The notes below the pieces were generated by a model. That model saw only the letters and a list, made by a program, of their open reading frames with translations. It had not been told where the DNA came from and did not search any database. A DNA stretch of 64,000 bases. Source: Mycobacterium sp. DL440. GTDB lineage: Bacteria; Actinomycetota; Actinomycetes; Mycobacteriales; Mycobacteriaceae. The stretch covers positions 1,205,991 through 1,269,990 of the forward strand of contig NZ_CP050191.1 in NCBI RefSeq assembly GCF_011745145.1. Reading direction: 5' to 3'. Each line of letters starts with the position of its first letter. The first letter of the stretch is position 1. The position numbers were made by a program, and so were the translations under genes. Positions 8,465 through 16,989 of the stretch are shown here, in pieces.

Positions 8465-8554
8465 CCCGGTGAGCGGCCGCGTCGCCGGTAAACGCCAGCT
8501 CACCGGCCTTGTACCATCGACAAATGGCCAAGCCGCTCATCCCCGTCGAGGTAA

Positions 8555-9076
8555 TCCTCGAGCGGCGTCACCCAGGCCGTTCTGCCGCTGATCCGCAATG
8601 CCCGCGGACGCCTTGTGTTCATCTCCTCGACCAGTGGGCGAGTGGCCACCCCGTCACTGGGCGCGTACGGGGCTTCCAAATTCGCGTTGGAGGCCATTGC
8701 TGATTCACTGCGAAATGAACTGCGCCCCTGGGGTATAAGGGTCAGCCTGATCGAGCCTGGGCAGATCGACACCGATATGAGCAAGGGCTCGCACGAACAG
8801 CATGAAGAGAACATCGCCAAGATGAGTGCCGAGCATCAGAAGTTGTATGCCAAGCACTCCGAGGGTATGCACAAGGCAATTGACCTGATGGACGGCGTGA
8901 TCTCCTCTCCGGAGGAGATCACGGTGGCTATTGAACGCGCGTTGACCGACAGGCGCCCCCGCGCGAGGTATCTCGTCGGCAAGGGATCGCGAGCCCACGC
9001 CTACACCCGGATCCTGCCGTCGCCAATCGCCGACGCGATTTTCTCAAAAGCCACCGGCATTCCGAAACGGGTGTAG
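8555..9076 (+). pseudogene. SDR remnant lacking the cofactor-binding half
   Basis: The frame from 8555 encodes VTQAVLPLIRNARGRL, then ISSTSGRVATPSLGAYGASK with the SDR serine and YxxxK pair, then SLIEPGQIDTDM and a C-terminal tail to the stop at 9076. The N-terminal Rossmann half (GxxxGxG, NAG) is missing, because an in-frame TAA lies at 8552-8554 and no SDR sequence precedes it. This is about 173 codons against 250-300 for a full gene. An internal ATG at 8615 could still give a short protein, but without NAD binding. It reads as a 5'-deleted pseudogene. Confidence 0.75.
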
Positions 9077-9080
9077 CGCG

Positions 9081-9989
9081 CTATCCGGTCATCTCCGCCC
9101 CGAACGCCTTGATGTAGTCGAGCGCGGACTGCGGGCTGCTGCCGTCCACATGCACGACGGCCCAGGTGGCGCCGTGGCCGGCCAGTTCGGCAAGAACCTC
9201 GCGCGCGCGGCGCAGCGAGGTTTCGTCCTCCAGATCGGTGTACGGGCACACCACCTGTATGTCGATGGACAGCGGGTCACGGCCGGCGTCGGCGAGGCGC
9301 TCACGTAGTTGCTGCACGGTGGCACCGAACTGCTCGGTGTTCTCGATGGTCGCGGTACGCATCGCCGACGCCATGCCCGGGGCGGCGATGATCGGCATCC
9401 ACCCGTTGCCGTGTTCGACGACCCGGCGGATGGCGGCCTTGCCGTTCCCGCCGATCCAGATCGGTGGATGGGGTCGCTGAACTGGGGGTTGCAGAAACAC
9501 GGTCCCCACTGCGGCGAAATCGGTACCGGTAATTGGTGTTTCGGGGTCGGTCCAGATTGCGAGTAGTGATGTCAGCGCCTCGTCGAGCAGCTCGGCGCGA
9601 CGCTCGATGTCCACGCCCACCGCCGAGAACTCCGATCGCAGGTAGCCGGCGCCGACCCCGGCGATCAACCGACCGCCGGATATCAGGTCCAGACTTCCGA
9701 GTGCCTTCGCTGACAGGTACGGGTTGCGGAAGGGCAGCACGTACAGATTGGTCATCAACCGGATGTGCGTGGTAGCTGCCGCCATGAAACTCAGCGCGGC
9801 GATCGGGTCCAGCGTGTTATGACCGCCGTTGTTGCGCCACTTCACCGACGGGGCCGGATGCTCGCTCAGAGCTACCGCCGAGAAACCCGCCGCTTCGGCC
9901 TGCGTGGCGACCGCACGGATGACCTCGGGTTGCAGGAAATCGTCAGGTGCGGTGGGTAGTTCGCTGGGATACTCCAGGGTGTACTTCAC
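9081..9989 (-). CDS. LLM-class (F420-dependent type) oxidoreductase
   Basis: A 302-residue luciferase-like TIM-barrel protein. Family marks are VALSEHPAP near the N-terminus, the barrel strand GGRLIAGVGAGYLRSEF, and RPHPPIWIGGNG. Mycobacterial members usually use coenzyme F420 or FMN to reduce or oxygenate ketones and related groups. The start is GTG at 9989 behind GGGGAGATC. It is divergent from the epimerase-BVMO operon and shares the regulon-1 site at 10011-10031. Its stop lies 4 bases from the convergent SDR remnant. Confidence 0.88.
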   Translation of the reverse strand: MKYTLEYPSELPTAPDDFLQPEVIRAVATQAEAAGFSAVALSEHPAPSVKWRNNGGHNTLDPIAALSFMAAATTHIRLMTNLYVLPFRNPYLSAKALGSLDLISGGRLIAGVGAGYLRSEFSAVGVDIERRAELLDEALTSLLAIWTDPETPITGTDFAAVGTVFLQPPVQRPHPPIWIGGNGKAAIRRVVEHGNGWMPIIAAPGMASAMRTATIENTEQFGATVQQLRERLADAGRDPLSIDIQVVCPYTDLEDETSLRRAREVLAELAGHGATWAVVHVDGSSPQSALDYIKAFGAEMTG

Positions 9990-10010
9990 CGATCTCCCCG
10001 TTCTGGCGCG

Positions 10011-10031
10011 ATACTGAAACCATTACCGTAA
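10011..10031. promoter_or_regulatory. Regulon-1 operator, site C
   Basis: ATACTGAAA, CCA, TTACCGTAA, with 12-base spacing of half sites. A further inverted half (ATCGGTAAT) follows at 10036-10044. It lies between the divergent LLM gene (start 9989) and the epimerase gene (start 10066). Confidence 0.7.
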
Positions 10032-10065
10032 CATCCATCGGTAATCATCAGATGGGATGGTAGTG

Positions 10066-11085
10066 ATGGCCGGCCGGCGAAAAGTACTCGTGATGGGCGC
10101 AAGCGGAAATGTGGGCGCGTGCGTCACCCGCCAACTTGTCGAGCGGGGCGACGATGTGCGGGTACTGCTGCGTAAGAGCAGTTCGACCAAGGGCATCGAT
10201 GATGTCGAGGTCGAACGCAGCTACGGCGACATCTTCGACACCGAGGCGGTCGCGGCCGCGATGGCCGACCGGGACGTGGTCTTCTACTGCGTCGTCGACA
10301 CGCGTGCCCATCTCGCCGACCCGGCGCCACTGTTCTCCACCAATGTCGAGGGTCTGCGCAACGTCCTCGACGTCGCGGTCGACGTCGACCTGCAGCGCTT
10401 CGTGTTCCTTTCCACCATCGGAACCATCGCTATCGGTGACGACGGCGCAACCGTCGACGAGGACACCCCGTTCAACTGGGCCGGCAAGGGTGGGCCCTAC
10501 ATCGAATCGCGGCGCCAGGCCGAAGATCTGGTGCTGTCCTATGCGCGCGAACGTGGCTTGCCTGCCGTGGCGATGTGTGTGTCGAACCCGTACGGTCCGC
10601 CGGATTGGCAGCCGAGACAGGGCGCGCTCATCGCCATGGCGGCGTTCGGCACGATGCCGGTGTACATCCGTGGTGTCGGTGCCGAGGTAGTCGGAATCGA
10701 TGATGCGGCAGAGGCACTCGTTCTGGCCGCTGAGCACGGGCGGATCGGCGAACGCTATATCGTGTCCGAGAGCTATATGAGCCAGCGGGAGATGTTCACG
10801 GCGGCTGCGCACGCGGTGGGCGCGCGGCCGCCCAGATTCGGCATCCCGATGGCCCCGCTGTATGTCTTCGGGTGGCTGGCCGGCATGTCGAATCGATTGT
10901 TCGGCACTGACTTTCCGACGAACCTCACCGCCACCCGGCTGCTGTGGCTGACGTCGCCGGCCGACCACAGCAAGGCGACACGCGACCTGGGGTGGAAGCC
11001 CGCGCCGACCGTGGAATCGATCGGCCGGGCCGCCCAGTTCTACGTCGACCGCAAGAACCGCAACGAGAAGGTCATCGACTTGTGA
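10066..11085 (+). CDS. NAD-dependent epimerase/dehydratase family (extended SDR)
   Basis: A 339-residue extended SDR. The Rossmann motif is VLVMGASGNVGACV, the catalytic tyrosine lies in PYIESRRQAEDLVL (YxxxR instead of YxxxK at this spot), and SNPYGPPDW is the typical loop. Relatives include 3-beta-hydroxysteroid dehydrogenases and dihydroflavonol reductases. The ATG at 10066 was preferred over the in-frame ATG at 10057 because GGGATGG is then correctly spaced. Its TGA overlaps the GTG of the next gene, a Baeyer-Villiger-type monooxygenase. This suggests it makes or consumes the ketone handled by that enzyme. Confidence 0.85.
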   Translation: MAGRRKVLVMGASGNVGACVTRQLVERGDDVRVLLRKSSSTKGIDDVEVERSYGDIFDTEAVAAAMADRDVVFYCVVDTRAHLADPAPLFSTNVEGLRNVLDVAVDVDLQRFVFLSTIGTIAIGDDGATVDEDTPFNWAGKGGPYIESRRQAEDLVLSYARERGLPAVAMCVSNPYGPPDWQPRQGALIAMAAFGTMPVYIRGVGAEVVGIDDAAEALVLAAEHGRIGERYIVSESYMSQREMFTAAAHAVGARPPRFGIPMAPLYVFGWLAGMSNRLFGTDFPTNLTATRLLWLTSPADHSKATRDLGWKPAPTVESIGRAAQFYVDRKNRNEKVIDL

Positions 11086-12698
11086 GCAACGCCAATTTCG
11101 ATGCGATCGTCGTCGGCGCCGGATTCTCCGGCCTGTACGCACTGCACCGGCTACGGGAACAGGGCCTGCGGGTGCAGGTCCTGGAAAAGGCCGACGCCGT
11201 CGGCGGTACCTGGTTGGTCAACCGGTATCCGGGTGCGCGCTGTGACATCGAGAGCATCGAATATTCCTACAGCTTCAGCGATGCGATCCAGCAGGAGTGG
11301 GTCTGGACCGAGACGATGCCGGCCCAACCGGAGATCGAGGCGTACCTGAACTTCGTCGCCGACCGGCTCGACCTGCGTCGCGACATCTCGTTCGGTACTG
11401 ACGTCGTCTCGATGACCTTCGACGAGGGCGCTGCACAGTGGGCGGTGGAAACCGCTGTGGGGCAGACGCTGACCGCGCCATTCGTGGTGGCGGCCACCGG
11501 AATCCTGTCTGTGCCACTCGAGCCCGACATTCCCGGGATGGACCAGTTCACCGGCACCTCGCTGTTCACCAGCCGTTGGCCGCGTCAGGGTGTCGACCTC
11601 ACCGGTAAGCGGGTCGGGGTGATCGGTACCGGTTCCACCGGTGTCCAACTGATCCCGGTGGTGGCCGCGCAGGCCGAGCAGCTCACGGTGTTCCAGCGTT
11701 CACCGGCCTTCACCCTGCCCTGGCAGGTGCGCCCGTTCGAGCCCGGCGAGCTCGACGCGCTCAAGGCCGACTACCAGCAGATCCGTGCCGCGCAACGGGA
11801 ACATCCGGTCGGTGCGGCACGCCTCAGCGCGTTCTCGGTGCTGCTCGAGATGCTCGCCCGGCCGCCGGTGAAATCGGCTTCGCCCGAGGAGAAGCGACAG
11901 GCTGTCGAAGAACACGGTGTGATGGGTGCGCTGAATTGGGGCGACGTCTTCTTCGATATCGAAGCCAACCGGATGGCCACCGAGCTCTACGGCCAAGCCG
12001 TGGCCCGCGTCGTCACCGACCCGCAGACGGCGGCATCGTTGACGCCCAGTCACCCCTTCGCGTGCAAACGGCCGATCATCGACCAGGGTTACTACGAGGC
12101 GTACAACCGAGACAATGTCACCCTGGTCGATCTGCGCAAGGGGGCCATCCGTGAGGTCACTGCCACCGGGATTTCCACCGAGCAAGGCGATTTCGATCTC
12201 GACGTGATCGTGTACGCCACCGGTTTCGATGCCATGACCGGTGCGTTGAGCCGGATCGATGTGCGGGGCCGCGACGGGCTGGTGCTGGGGGAGTACTGGG
12301 CCAAGGAGGGGGCATTGTCCTACCTGGGGTTGGCCGTGGCCGGCTTCCCCAATCTGTTCACCATCCAGGGTCCGGGAAGTCCCTCGGCGGCAACGAACTT
12401 CGTGGCTGCCCTGGAGCAGCACGTGGAGTGGATCGCGGACTGCATCGCCGACCTGAGGGCCCGTGGGCACCGCAGTATCGAGGCGACGCCACTGGCGCAG
12501 GCCGAATGGGTCGAGCACACCACGGCACTGGTGGCACCCACCGTGCTGGTGCACCCCACCTGCAACTCTTGGTACAACGGCGGAAATGTGCCCGGCAAGA
12601 AGCGGATGTATCTGGGATACACCGCGGGCATCCCCGAGTACCGTCGCCGCTGTGACGAGATCGCCGCTGACGGCTATACGGGATTCATCCTTGAATAG
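11082..12698 (+). CDS. Flavin-containing Baeyer-Villiger-type monooxygenase with altered fingerprint
   Basis: A 538-residue class B flavoprotein monooxygenase. The FAD motif GAGFSG is at residues 12-17, GGTWLVNRYPGARCD follows, and the NADPH motif is GVIGTGSTGVQ. The family fingerprint FxGxxxHxxxW is present as FTGTSLFTSRWP at residues 156-167. The expected histidine (residue 162) is phenylalanine, confirmed by codon TTC at 11565-11567. The GTG at 11082 overlaps the epimerase stop. A C-terminal GPGSPSAATNF and NSWYNGGNVPGK agree with the BVMO family. It would insert oxygen next to a ketone, unless the lost histidine changes activity. The next gene is a hydrolase able to open an ester. Confidence 0.88.
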   Translation: MSNANFDAIVVGAGFSGLYALHRLREQGLRVQVLEKADAVGGTWLVNRYPGARCDIESIEYSYSFSDAIQQEWVWTETMPAQPEIEAYLNFVADRLDLRRDISFGTDVVSMTFDEGAAQWAVETAVGQTLTAPFVVAATGILSVPLEPDIPGMDQFTGTSLFTSRWPRQGVDLTGKRVGVIGTGSTGVQLIPVVAAQAEQLTVFQRSPAFTLPWQVRPFEPGELDALKADYQQIRAAQREHPVGAARLSAFSVLLEMLARPPVKSASPEEKRQAVEEHGVMGALNWGDVFFDIEANRMATELYGQAVARVVTDPQTAASLTPSHPFACKRPIIDQGYYEAYNRDNVTLVDLRKGAIREVTATGISTEQGDFDLDVIVYATGFDAMTGALSRIDVRGRDGLVLGEYWAKEGALSYLGLAVAGFPNLFTIQGPGSPSAATNFVAALEQHVEWIADCIADLRARGHRSIEATPLAQAEWVEHTTALVAPTVLVHPTCNSWYNGGNVPGKKRMYLGYTAGIPEYRRRCDEIAADGYTGFILE

Positions 12699-13776
12699 GG
12701 CGGCCCGGATCGCCTGGGAACTCGGCGGCGTGGTGCCGCGCTCGGTGAGTGCACTCGCAGGCGCTGGGGATTGGCGGGCGCTGTCAGTGACTGGTCTGCG
12801 CCAGCTCGGTGAAGTCACTCTTGACGAACTGGTGGTCACCGGCATGACCCTGACCGGTCCACCACCGCAGCTGCCGCGGCCGCTCAGTGACTACGAGTCG
12901 GCCGCCTGCGAACTTGAAGCGCTCGGGATCGACGGGGCGCATCCATGCCCAGATGCCTTGACGATCAAGCATATCCGGCCGCGCAGGTTCGGTGCGCTGA
13001 CCTTCGACGAGCTGATCTTTGACCACGAGCCCGCGCTCCCGGACGCGGTCCTGGCCGATGGGCACGGTGGTGCCGCCACGGCCAGGGTGCGGCTGTACCG
13101 CTGCGGCGACGAGGCGCGGCCCTGGCTGATCTGGGTGCACGGGGCCGGGCAGGGTGATCCGATGGATCTGCTGGTGGCCCGGGTACGGCAGTTGCGCGAA
13201 CTCGGATTCAATGTCGCGCTGCCAGTGCAGCCCGGACACGGGCCGCGGCGCGGGTCCTGGCCGGAGTATCCCGCCCGCGATCCGCTGGCCAATGTCGCCG
13301 GCATGATGCGTGCGGTGTCGGAAGTGCGGGCGCTGATCGGCTGGCTCGAGCCGCAGGCATCATCGATCGCGGTGGCCGGACTTTCGCTGGGTAGTGCTGT
13401 GGCTGCGCTGGTTTCGCATCTTGACCAGCGGGTCGGCGCGGTCGGAGTCTACACACCCATCCTCGGTCTCAACACGATGATCGGTCTGCATCTGGGTCGC
13501 TGGGGAACGGCCGGACTGGAAGCGGGCGATCTGCTGCAATCCGACATCGTGACGGCGTTGTCCTCGGTGATCAATCCGCTGGGCACCGTGCCCCGCACCG
13601 ATCATCGCCTGATCGTCGGGGCGTGGCATGATCGGATGGCGATGCGGGAATCGGCCGTTGCCCTGCACGAGCGGTGGGGCGGTGAATTGCACTGGCACGA
13701 CGGCAGTCACGTCGGGCACCTGTTCTCCGGTGCGGTACAGGATGTGACCGAGCAGTTCCTAACGACTGTAGCTTGA
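12691..13776 (+). CDS. Alpha/beta-hydrolase family protein
   Basis: About 361 residues. The oxyanion region IWVHGAGQGD, the nucleophile elbow AGLSLGS (GxSxG) and a late histidine in SHVGHLFSG form a typical alpha/beta-hydrolase set. About 150 N-terminal residues lack a recognisable motif. The TTG at 12691 overlaps the preceding stop; GTG codons at 12730 and 12733 are alternatives. It closes the epimerase-BVMO-hydrolase operon and could cleave the ester or lactone made by the BVMO (inference). Its end overlaps the convergent TetR gene by 18 bases. Confidence 0.8.
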   Translation: MNRAARIAWELGGVVPRSVSALAGAGDWRALSVTGLRQLGEVTLDELVVTGMTLTGPPPQLPRPLSDYESAACELEALGIDGAHPCPDALTIKHIRPRRFGALTFDELIFDHEPALPDAVLADGHGGAATARVRLYRCGDEARPWLIWVHGAGQGDPMDLLVARVRQLRELGFNVALPVQPGHGPRRGSWPEYPARDPLANVAGMMRAVSEVRALIGWLEPQASSIAVAGLSLGSAVAALVSHLDQRVGAVGVYTPILGLNTMIGLHLGRWGTAGLEAGDLLQSDIVTALSSVINPLGTVPRTDHRLIVGAWHDRMAMRESAVALHERWGGELHWHDGSHVGHLFSGAVQDVTEQFLTTVA

Positions 13777-14367
13777 CGTGATCCGTGCTCGGACGCAGTC
13801 GATCTCGTGGTCCAGATCGTGTTCCTCGGGCAGTACCACCCACTGGAATGCCAACCCGAAGATCGCCCCGGTGATGTCACGCAGGGCCATATCGACGTCG
13901 ATATCGGGCCGCAGCGATCCGTCGGTGATGCCGGCGCGCAGGCCGGTATCGATCTTGACCGCAGCGGCGCTCAGCTGCGTGCGCACCCCGTCGCGCAGCG
14001 GCGACGTCGTCTTGACCGCCTCGAAAGCTGATACGAACATGGCTCGGGTCACCGCCGGGTCCTCGGCGTGGATTTCTTGAACACGGTCGAAATGTGCCAG
14101 CACCTGCTGCAGTCCGGTGGCGCCCGGTTCGGCGTCCGGGTTCAGGCGTGCCACATACACATCCTGGAAGGCTTCCAGGATCGCGTCTTTGCTGCCGTAG
14201 CGGGCGTGCACCATGGCCCGGCTGTAGCCGGCGCGCCGGCCAATCTCGGCGGCCGTTGTTGCTTCCCAGCCCTTTTCGACGATCAGCTCGGCGGCGGCCT
14301 GCAACAGTCTGCGCGACGACAGCTCGACGCGCTCGGGTTGGGTCAGGCCTAGGGACGGTGACGGCAC
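13759..14367 (-). CDS. TetR/AcrR family transcriptional regulator
   Basis: A 202-residue TetR protein: RRLLQAAAELIVEKGWEAT, then AEIGRRAGYSRAMVHARYGS forms the helix-turn-helix (residues 20-65). The remainder is a helical ligand domain. It is divergent from the APH-SnoaL-LLM operon, and the shared intergenic region holds a 17-bp perfect palindrome at 14388-14404. Local auto-regulation and control of that operon is the simplest reading. The palindrome differs from the regulon-1 sites, so this is a separate regulator. Confidence 0.9.
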   Translation of the reverse strand: MPSPSLGLTQPERVELSSRRLLQAAAELIVEKGWEATTAAEIGRRAGYSRAMVHARYGSKDAILEAFQDVYVARLNPDAEPGATGLQQVLAHFDRVQEIHAEDPAVTRAMFVSAFEAVKTTSPLRDGVRTQLSAAAVKIDTGLRAGITDGSLRPDIDVDMALRDITGAIFGLAFQWVVLPEEHDLDHEIDCVRARITSSYSR

Positions 14368-14387
14368 CCTTGCATATTAGACGGTCG

Positions 14388-14404
14388 ACAACTAACTTAG
14401 TTGT
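14388..14404. promoter_or_regulatory. Palindromic TetR operator
   Basis: ACAACTAACTTAGTTGT is a perfect palindrome of 8-base arms around one base. It is centred between the divergent TetR (start 14367) and phosphotransferase (start 14437) genes, so it probably represses both. Confidence 0.75.
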
Positions 14405-14436
14405 TCGGCGTCAAATTTCCCTATCGGAGGTCAAGG

Positions 14437-15498
14437 ATGACTTCAGCCGCTGTGCCCGCCGCCAAGGCGGTGCCGTCGACGATCGACGAAGTGAGCGCGC
14501 AGTGGCTGACCGAGGCGCTCTCGGCGACGGTGACCGCGGTGCATGCCGAGCGGATCGCCGAGGACACCGGTTTCTCCGCGGCGTTGTACCGGCTGCATCT
14601 GACCGGAGAAGATGGTGTTCCGCCAACGTTGATCGTCAAGTTGCCTGCTGACTCGTTGGCCCGGGGCGGCATGGAATTGCTCGGCGGATATCAGCGCGAA
14701 CTCCATTACTACCGCCACGTCGCGGCGGCCGCTCCGCTGTCGGCTCCGCATTGCCATGTCGCACGGATGTCCGGTTCCGACTTCGTGCTGGTGCTCGAAG
14801 ACCTGCGGGACTGGGAGAACGCCGACCACCTCGCCGGATTGTCGCTACCTCGGGCGCGGTTGTGCATCGGCCAATTGGCCGGCCTGCACGCCTGGTCGCA
14901 GACGATGGATAGTGCTGTCCGGGACAGCTTTCCGGCCATCGACAACCCGCTGACGCGGGATCTTCTCCTGCCCGCGTTTGCGCCGGGCTGGCAGCTGTAC
15001 CTGGAACATACCGACCAGGAGGTGCCGTCGGCGGTGGCACAGTTCGCCGAGCAGTTCACCGAACTCGCGCCCATCGCGATGGAGGCGCTGTCGCAATGGG
15101 AGATGTTGGTGCACGGCGATATCCGGGCCGACAATATGTTCTTCCGCGGCGACGATCTGAAGGTGGTGGACTTTCAGCTGACGGTGCGGGGTGCGGGTGC
15201 CGCTGATATCGCCTATCTGGTCAGTCAGGGGCTGCCGACCGAGGTGCGCCGCGGGCACGATGAGCAGCTGGTGGGCGAGTACGTGCGGCGGATGGCCGAG
15301 CTCGGCGTCACCGACTATTCGTTCGACGAGGCGTGGCGGCACTACCGGTTCGGCGTCGCGCTGCTGATGTACATGCCGGTGATAGCCCTGCTCACCTGGG
15401 ACAGCGCCCCCGAGCGATCCCGGCGGCTGTGCCTGACGCTGATCGACCGGGCTGTGGCGACCATCGAAGACATCGATGCTCTGGGGGTATTCGCGTGA
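14437..15498 (+). CDS. Phosphotransferase (APH/ecdysteroid-kinase-like fold)
   Basis: A 353-residue kinase-like protein. The catalytic loop is LVHGDIRADNMFF (HGDxxxxN) and the metal motif is DFQ in VVDFQLTVRG. Such APH-fold proteins are common in mycobacterial lipid and steroid catabolic clusters, where they probably phosphorylate a hydroxylated substrate or CoA ester rather than antibiotics. The ATG at 14437 has a CGGAGGTCAAGG site. It leads a three-gene operon with 4-base overlaps to a SnoaL protein and an LLM enzyme. Antibiotic resistance is not suggested. Confidence 0.85.
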   Translation: MTSAAVPAAKAVPSTIDEVSAQWLTEALSATVTAVHAERIAEDTGFSAALYRLHLTGEDGVPPTLIVKLPADSLARGGMELLGGYQRELHYYRHVAAAAPLSAPHCHVARMSGSDFVLVLEDLRDWENADHLAGLSLPRARLCIGQLAGLHAWSQTMDSAVRDSFPAIDNPLTRDLLLPAFAPGWQLYLEHTDQEVPSAVAQFAEQFTELAPIAMEALSQWEMLVHGDIRADNMFFRGDDLKVVDFQLTVRGAGAADIAYLVSQGLPTEVRRGHDEQLVGEYVRRMAELGVTDYSFDEAWRHYRFGVALLMYMPVIALLTWDSAPERSRRLCLTLIDRAVATIEDIDALGVFA

Positions 15499-15872
15499 AC
15501 GCCCGCAGTGCCCGCGAAGTCGTCGACCTCTACAACTTGGTGGTGTGGAACAAGCGGGACTTCGTCCTTGCCGAAGAACTGATGGGCGACAGTGTGATTC
15601 GTCATGATGTGGGGGAGGCCCAGACGCTCACGCACGAGCAGGCCGTACAACGCATCATCGACCACTGGGCGATGTTCGAGACCGTCCGCTTCGACCTCAA
15701 TCTCGTGGTCGCCGGCGACGACGGGGAACACGTGGCGATCGTCTACGAATCGCCGATGAGCTTCCCTGATGGCAACGCCATGACGATCAGCAGCATGGAG
15801 ATCTTCCGGGTCGTCGACGGCCGGATCACCGAAGTGTGGAATTGTGGTTACAAACAAGGAGTTTGGGCATGA
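15495..15872 (+). CDS. SnoaL-like / NTF2-fold protein
   Basis: A 125-residue SnoaL-like protein: VVDLYNLVVWNKRDFVLAEE at the N-terminus, VIRHDVGEA and a C-terminal EIFRVVDGRITEVWN. The GTG at 15495 overlaps the phosphotransferase stop and its own stop overlaps the next ATG, so translation is coupled. It is likely a small isomerase or hydrolase on the same pathway. The exact step cannot be inferred. Confidence 0.85.
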   Translation: MNARSAREVVDLYNLVVWNKRDFVLAEELMGDSVIRHDVGEAQTLTHEQAVQRIIDHWAMFETVRFDLNLVVAGDDGEHVAIVYESPMSFPDGNAMTISSMEIFRVVDGRITEVWNCGYKQGVWA

Positions 15873-16915
15873 GCCAACCTGTACTCGACGAACTTGGCTA
15901 CTACCTGTTGGCTGGCGCCGGCGGTGAAGGCCCCGCCACGCTGATGGATGAGGCGCGGCGCGGTGAGGAACTCGGCTTCGGCACCGCGTTCATCTCCGAG
16001 CGCTGGAACGTCAAGGAAGCGTCGTCGCTCGTCGGAGCCGCCTGCGCGGTGACCGACCGCATGCAGATCGCTACGGCGGCAACCAATCACAACACGCGTC
16101 ATCCGCTGATCACCGGATCGTGGGCCACCACGATGCACCGGCTGTCGCGGGGCCGGTTCACGCTCGGCATCGGCCGAGGCATCGCAGCCATGTACAACGC
16201 GTTTGGGGTGCCCGCGGTGACCACCGCGCAGATGGAGGACTTCGCGCAGGTCATGCGCAAGCTGTGGCACGGCGAGGTGATCTTCAACCACGACGGGCCG
16301 TTGGGCAAGTACCAGGTGCTGTTCCTCGATCCCGACTTCGACGAGGACATCCGGATGGCGATCGTGGCCTTCGGCCCGCAGACACTGGCCCTGGGCGGGC
16401 GGGAATTCGACGACGTCATCCTGCACACCTACTTCACCCCGGAGACCCTGGCGCGCGCGGTGAAGACGGTCAAGGACGCTGCCGAGCAGGCCGGCCGCGA
16501 CCCGGCCAGCGTGCGGGTGTGGTCCTGCTTCGCGACCGTGGGCGATCACCTGCCCGAGGAGCTGCGGCTCAAGAAGACCGTGGCCCGGCTGGCCACGTAC
16601 CTGCAGGGCTACGGCGATCTGCTGGTGAGCACGAACAACTGGGATCCGGCTGTGCTGCAACGATTCCGGGAGGACTCTGTCGTGACGTCAATCCCGGGCG
16701 GCATCGACCACAAGGCCAGCGCCGAGCAGATCGAGCACATCGCGACCCTGATCCCCGCCGAATGGCTGGAACCGTCGGCTACCGGATCGGCGAGCCAGTG
16801 CGTGGACCGCATCCGCAAGGAGTTCGACTACGGCGCCGATGCGGTCATCATGCACGGGGCCACGCCCGACGAGCTCGAGCCGATCGTCACCGAGTACCGG
16901 GCCACGCGGGCCTAG
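15869..16915 (+). CDS. LLM-class (F420-dependent type) oxidoreductase
   Basis: A 348-residue luciferase-like enzyme. Marks are ELGFGTAFISERWNVKEAS, the barrel strand RGRFTLGIGRGIAAMYNAFG, and the C-terminal GADAVIMHGATPDELEP. It is the last gene of the TetR-controlled operon, with AAGGAG before its ATG, which overlaps the preceding stop. It probably uses F420, as in most mycobacterial relatives. A long hairpin repeat follows directly and separates it from the convergent carboxyltransferase. Confidence 0.88.
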   Translation: MSQPVLDELGYYLLAGAGGEGPATLMDEARRGEELGFGTAFISERWNVKEASSLVGAACAVTDRMQIATAATNHNTRHPLITGSWATTMHRLSRGRFTLGIGRGIAAMYNAFGVPAVTTAQMEDFAQVMRKLWHGEVIFNHDGPLGKYQVLFLDPDFDEDIRMAIVAFGPQTLALGGREFDDVILHTYFTPETLARAVKTVKDAAEQAGRDPASVRVWSCFATVGDHLPEELRLKKTVARLATYLQGYGDLLVSTNNWDPAVLQRFREDSVVTSIPGGIDHKASAEQIEHIATLIPAEWLEPSATGSASQCVDRIRKEFDYGADAVIMHGATPDELEPIVTEYRATRA

Positions 16916-16920
16916 ATTTG

Positions 16921-16980
16921 GCGAGCAGACGCAAAACTGCCCACTTTCGCGTGAAAATGGGCAGTTTTGCGTCTGCTCGC
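16921..16980. repeat. Hairpin repeat family A, copy A2
   Basis: A perfect 23-base stem: GCGAGCAGACGCAAAACTGC then CCA at 16921-16943 pairs with 16958-16980. The 14-base centre also pairs partly (TTTC and GAAA), so almost all 60 bases are palindromic. It lies between convergent genes ending at 16915 and 16990. It is probably a two-way terminator. Confidence 0.85.
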
Positions 16981-16989
16981 GGGAGGAAG

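Noticed and set aside
7613..8503. 296-codon open frame on the - strand across the Rieske-SnoaL promoter
   Set aside because: It covers operators, a hairpin and the antisense of the SnoaL gene; no domain is visible.
14437..15498. Aminoglycoside resistance gene
   Set aside because: The APH fold is clear, but the operon with SnoaL and LLM genes and the family branch point to catabolism.
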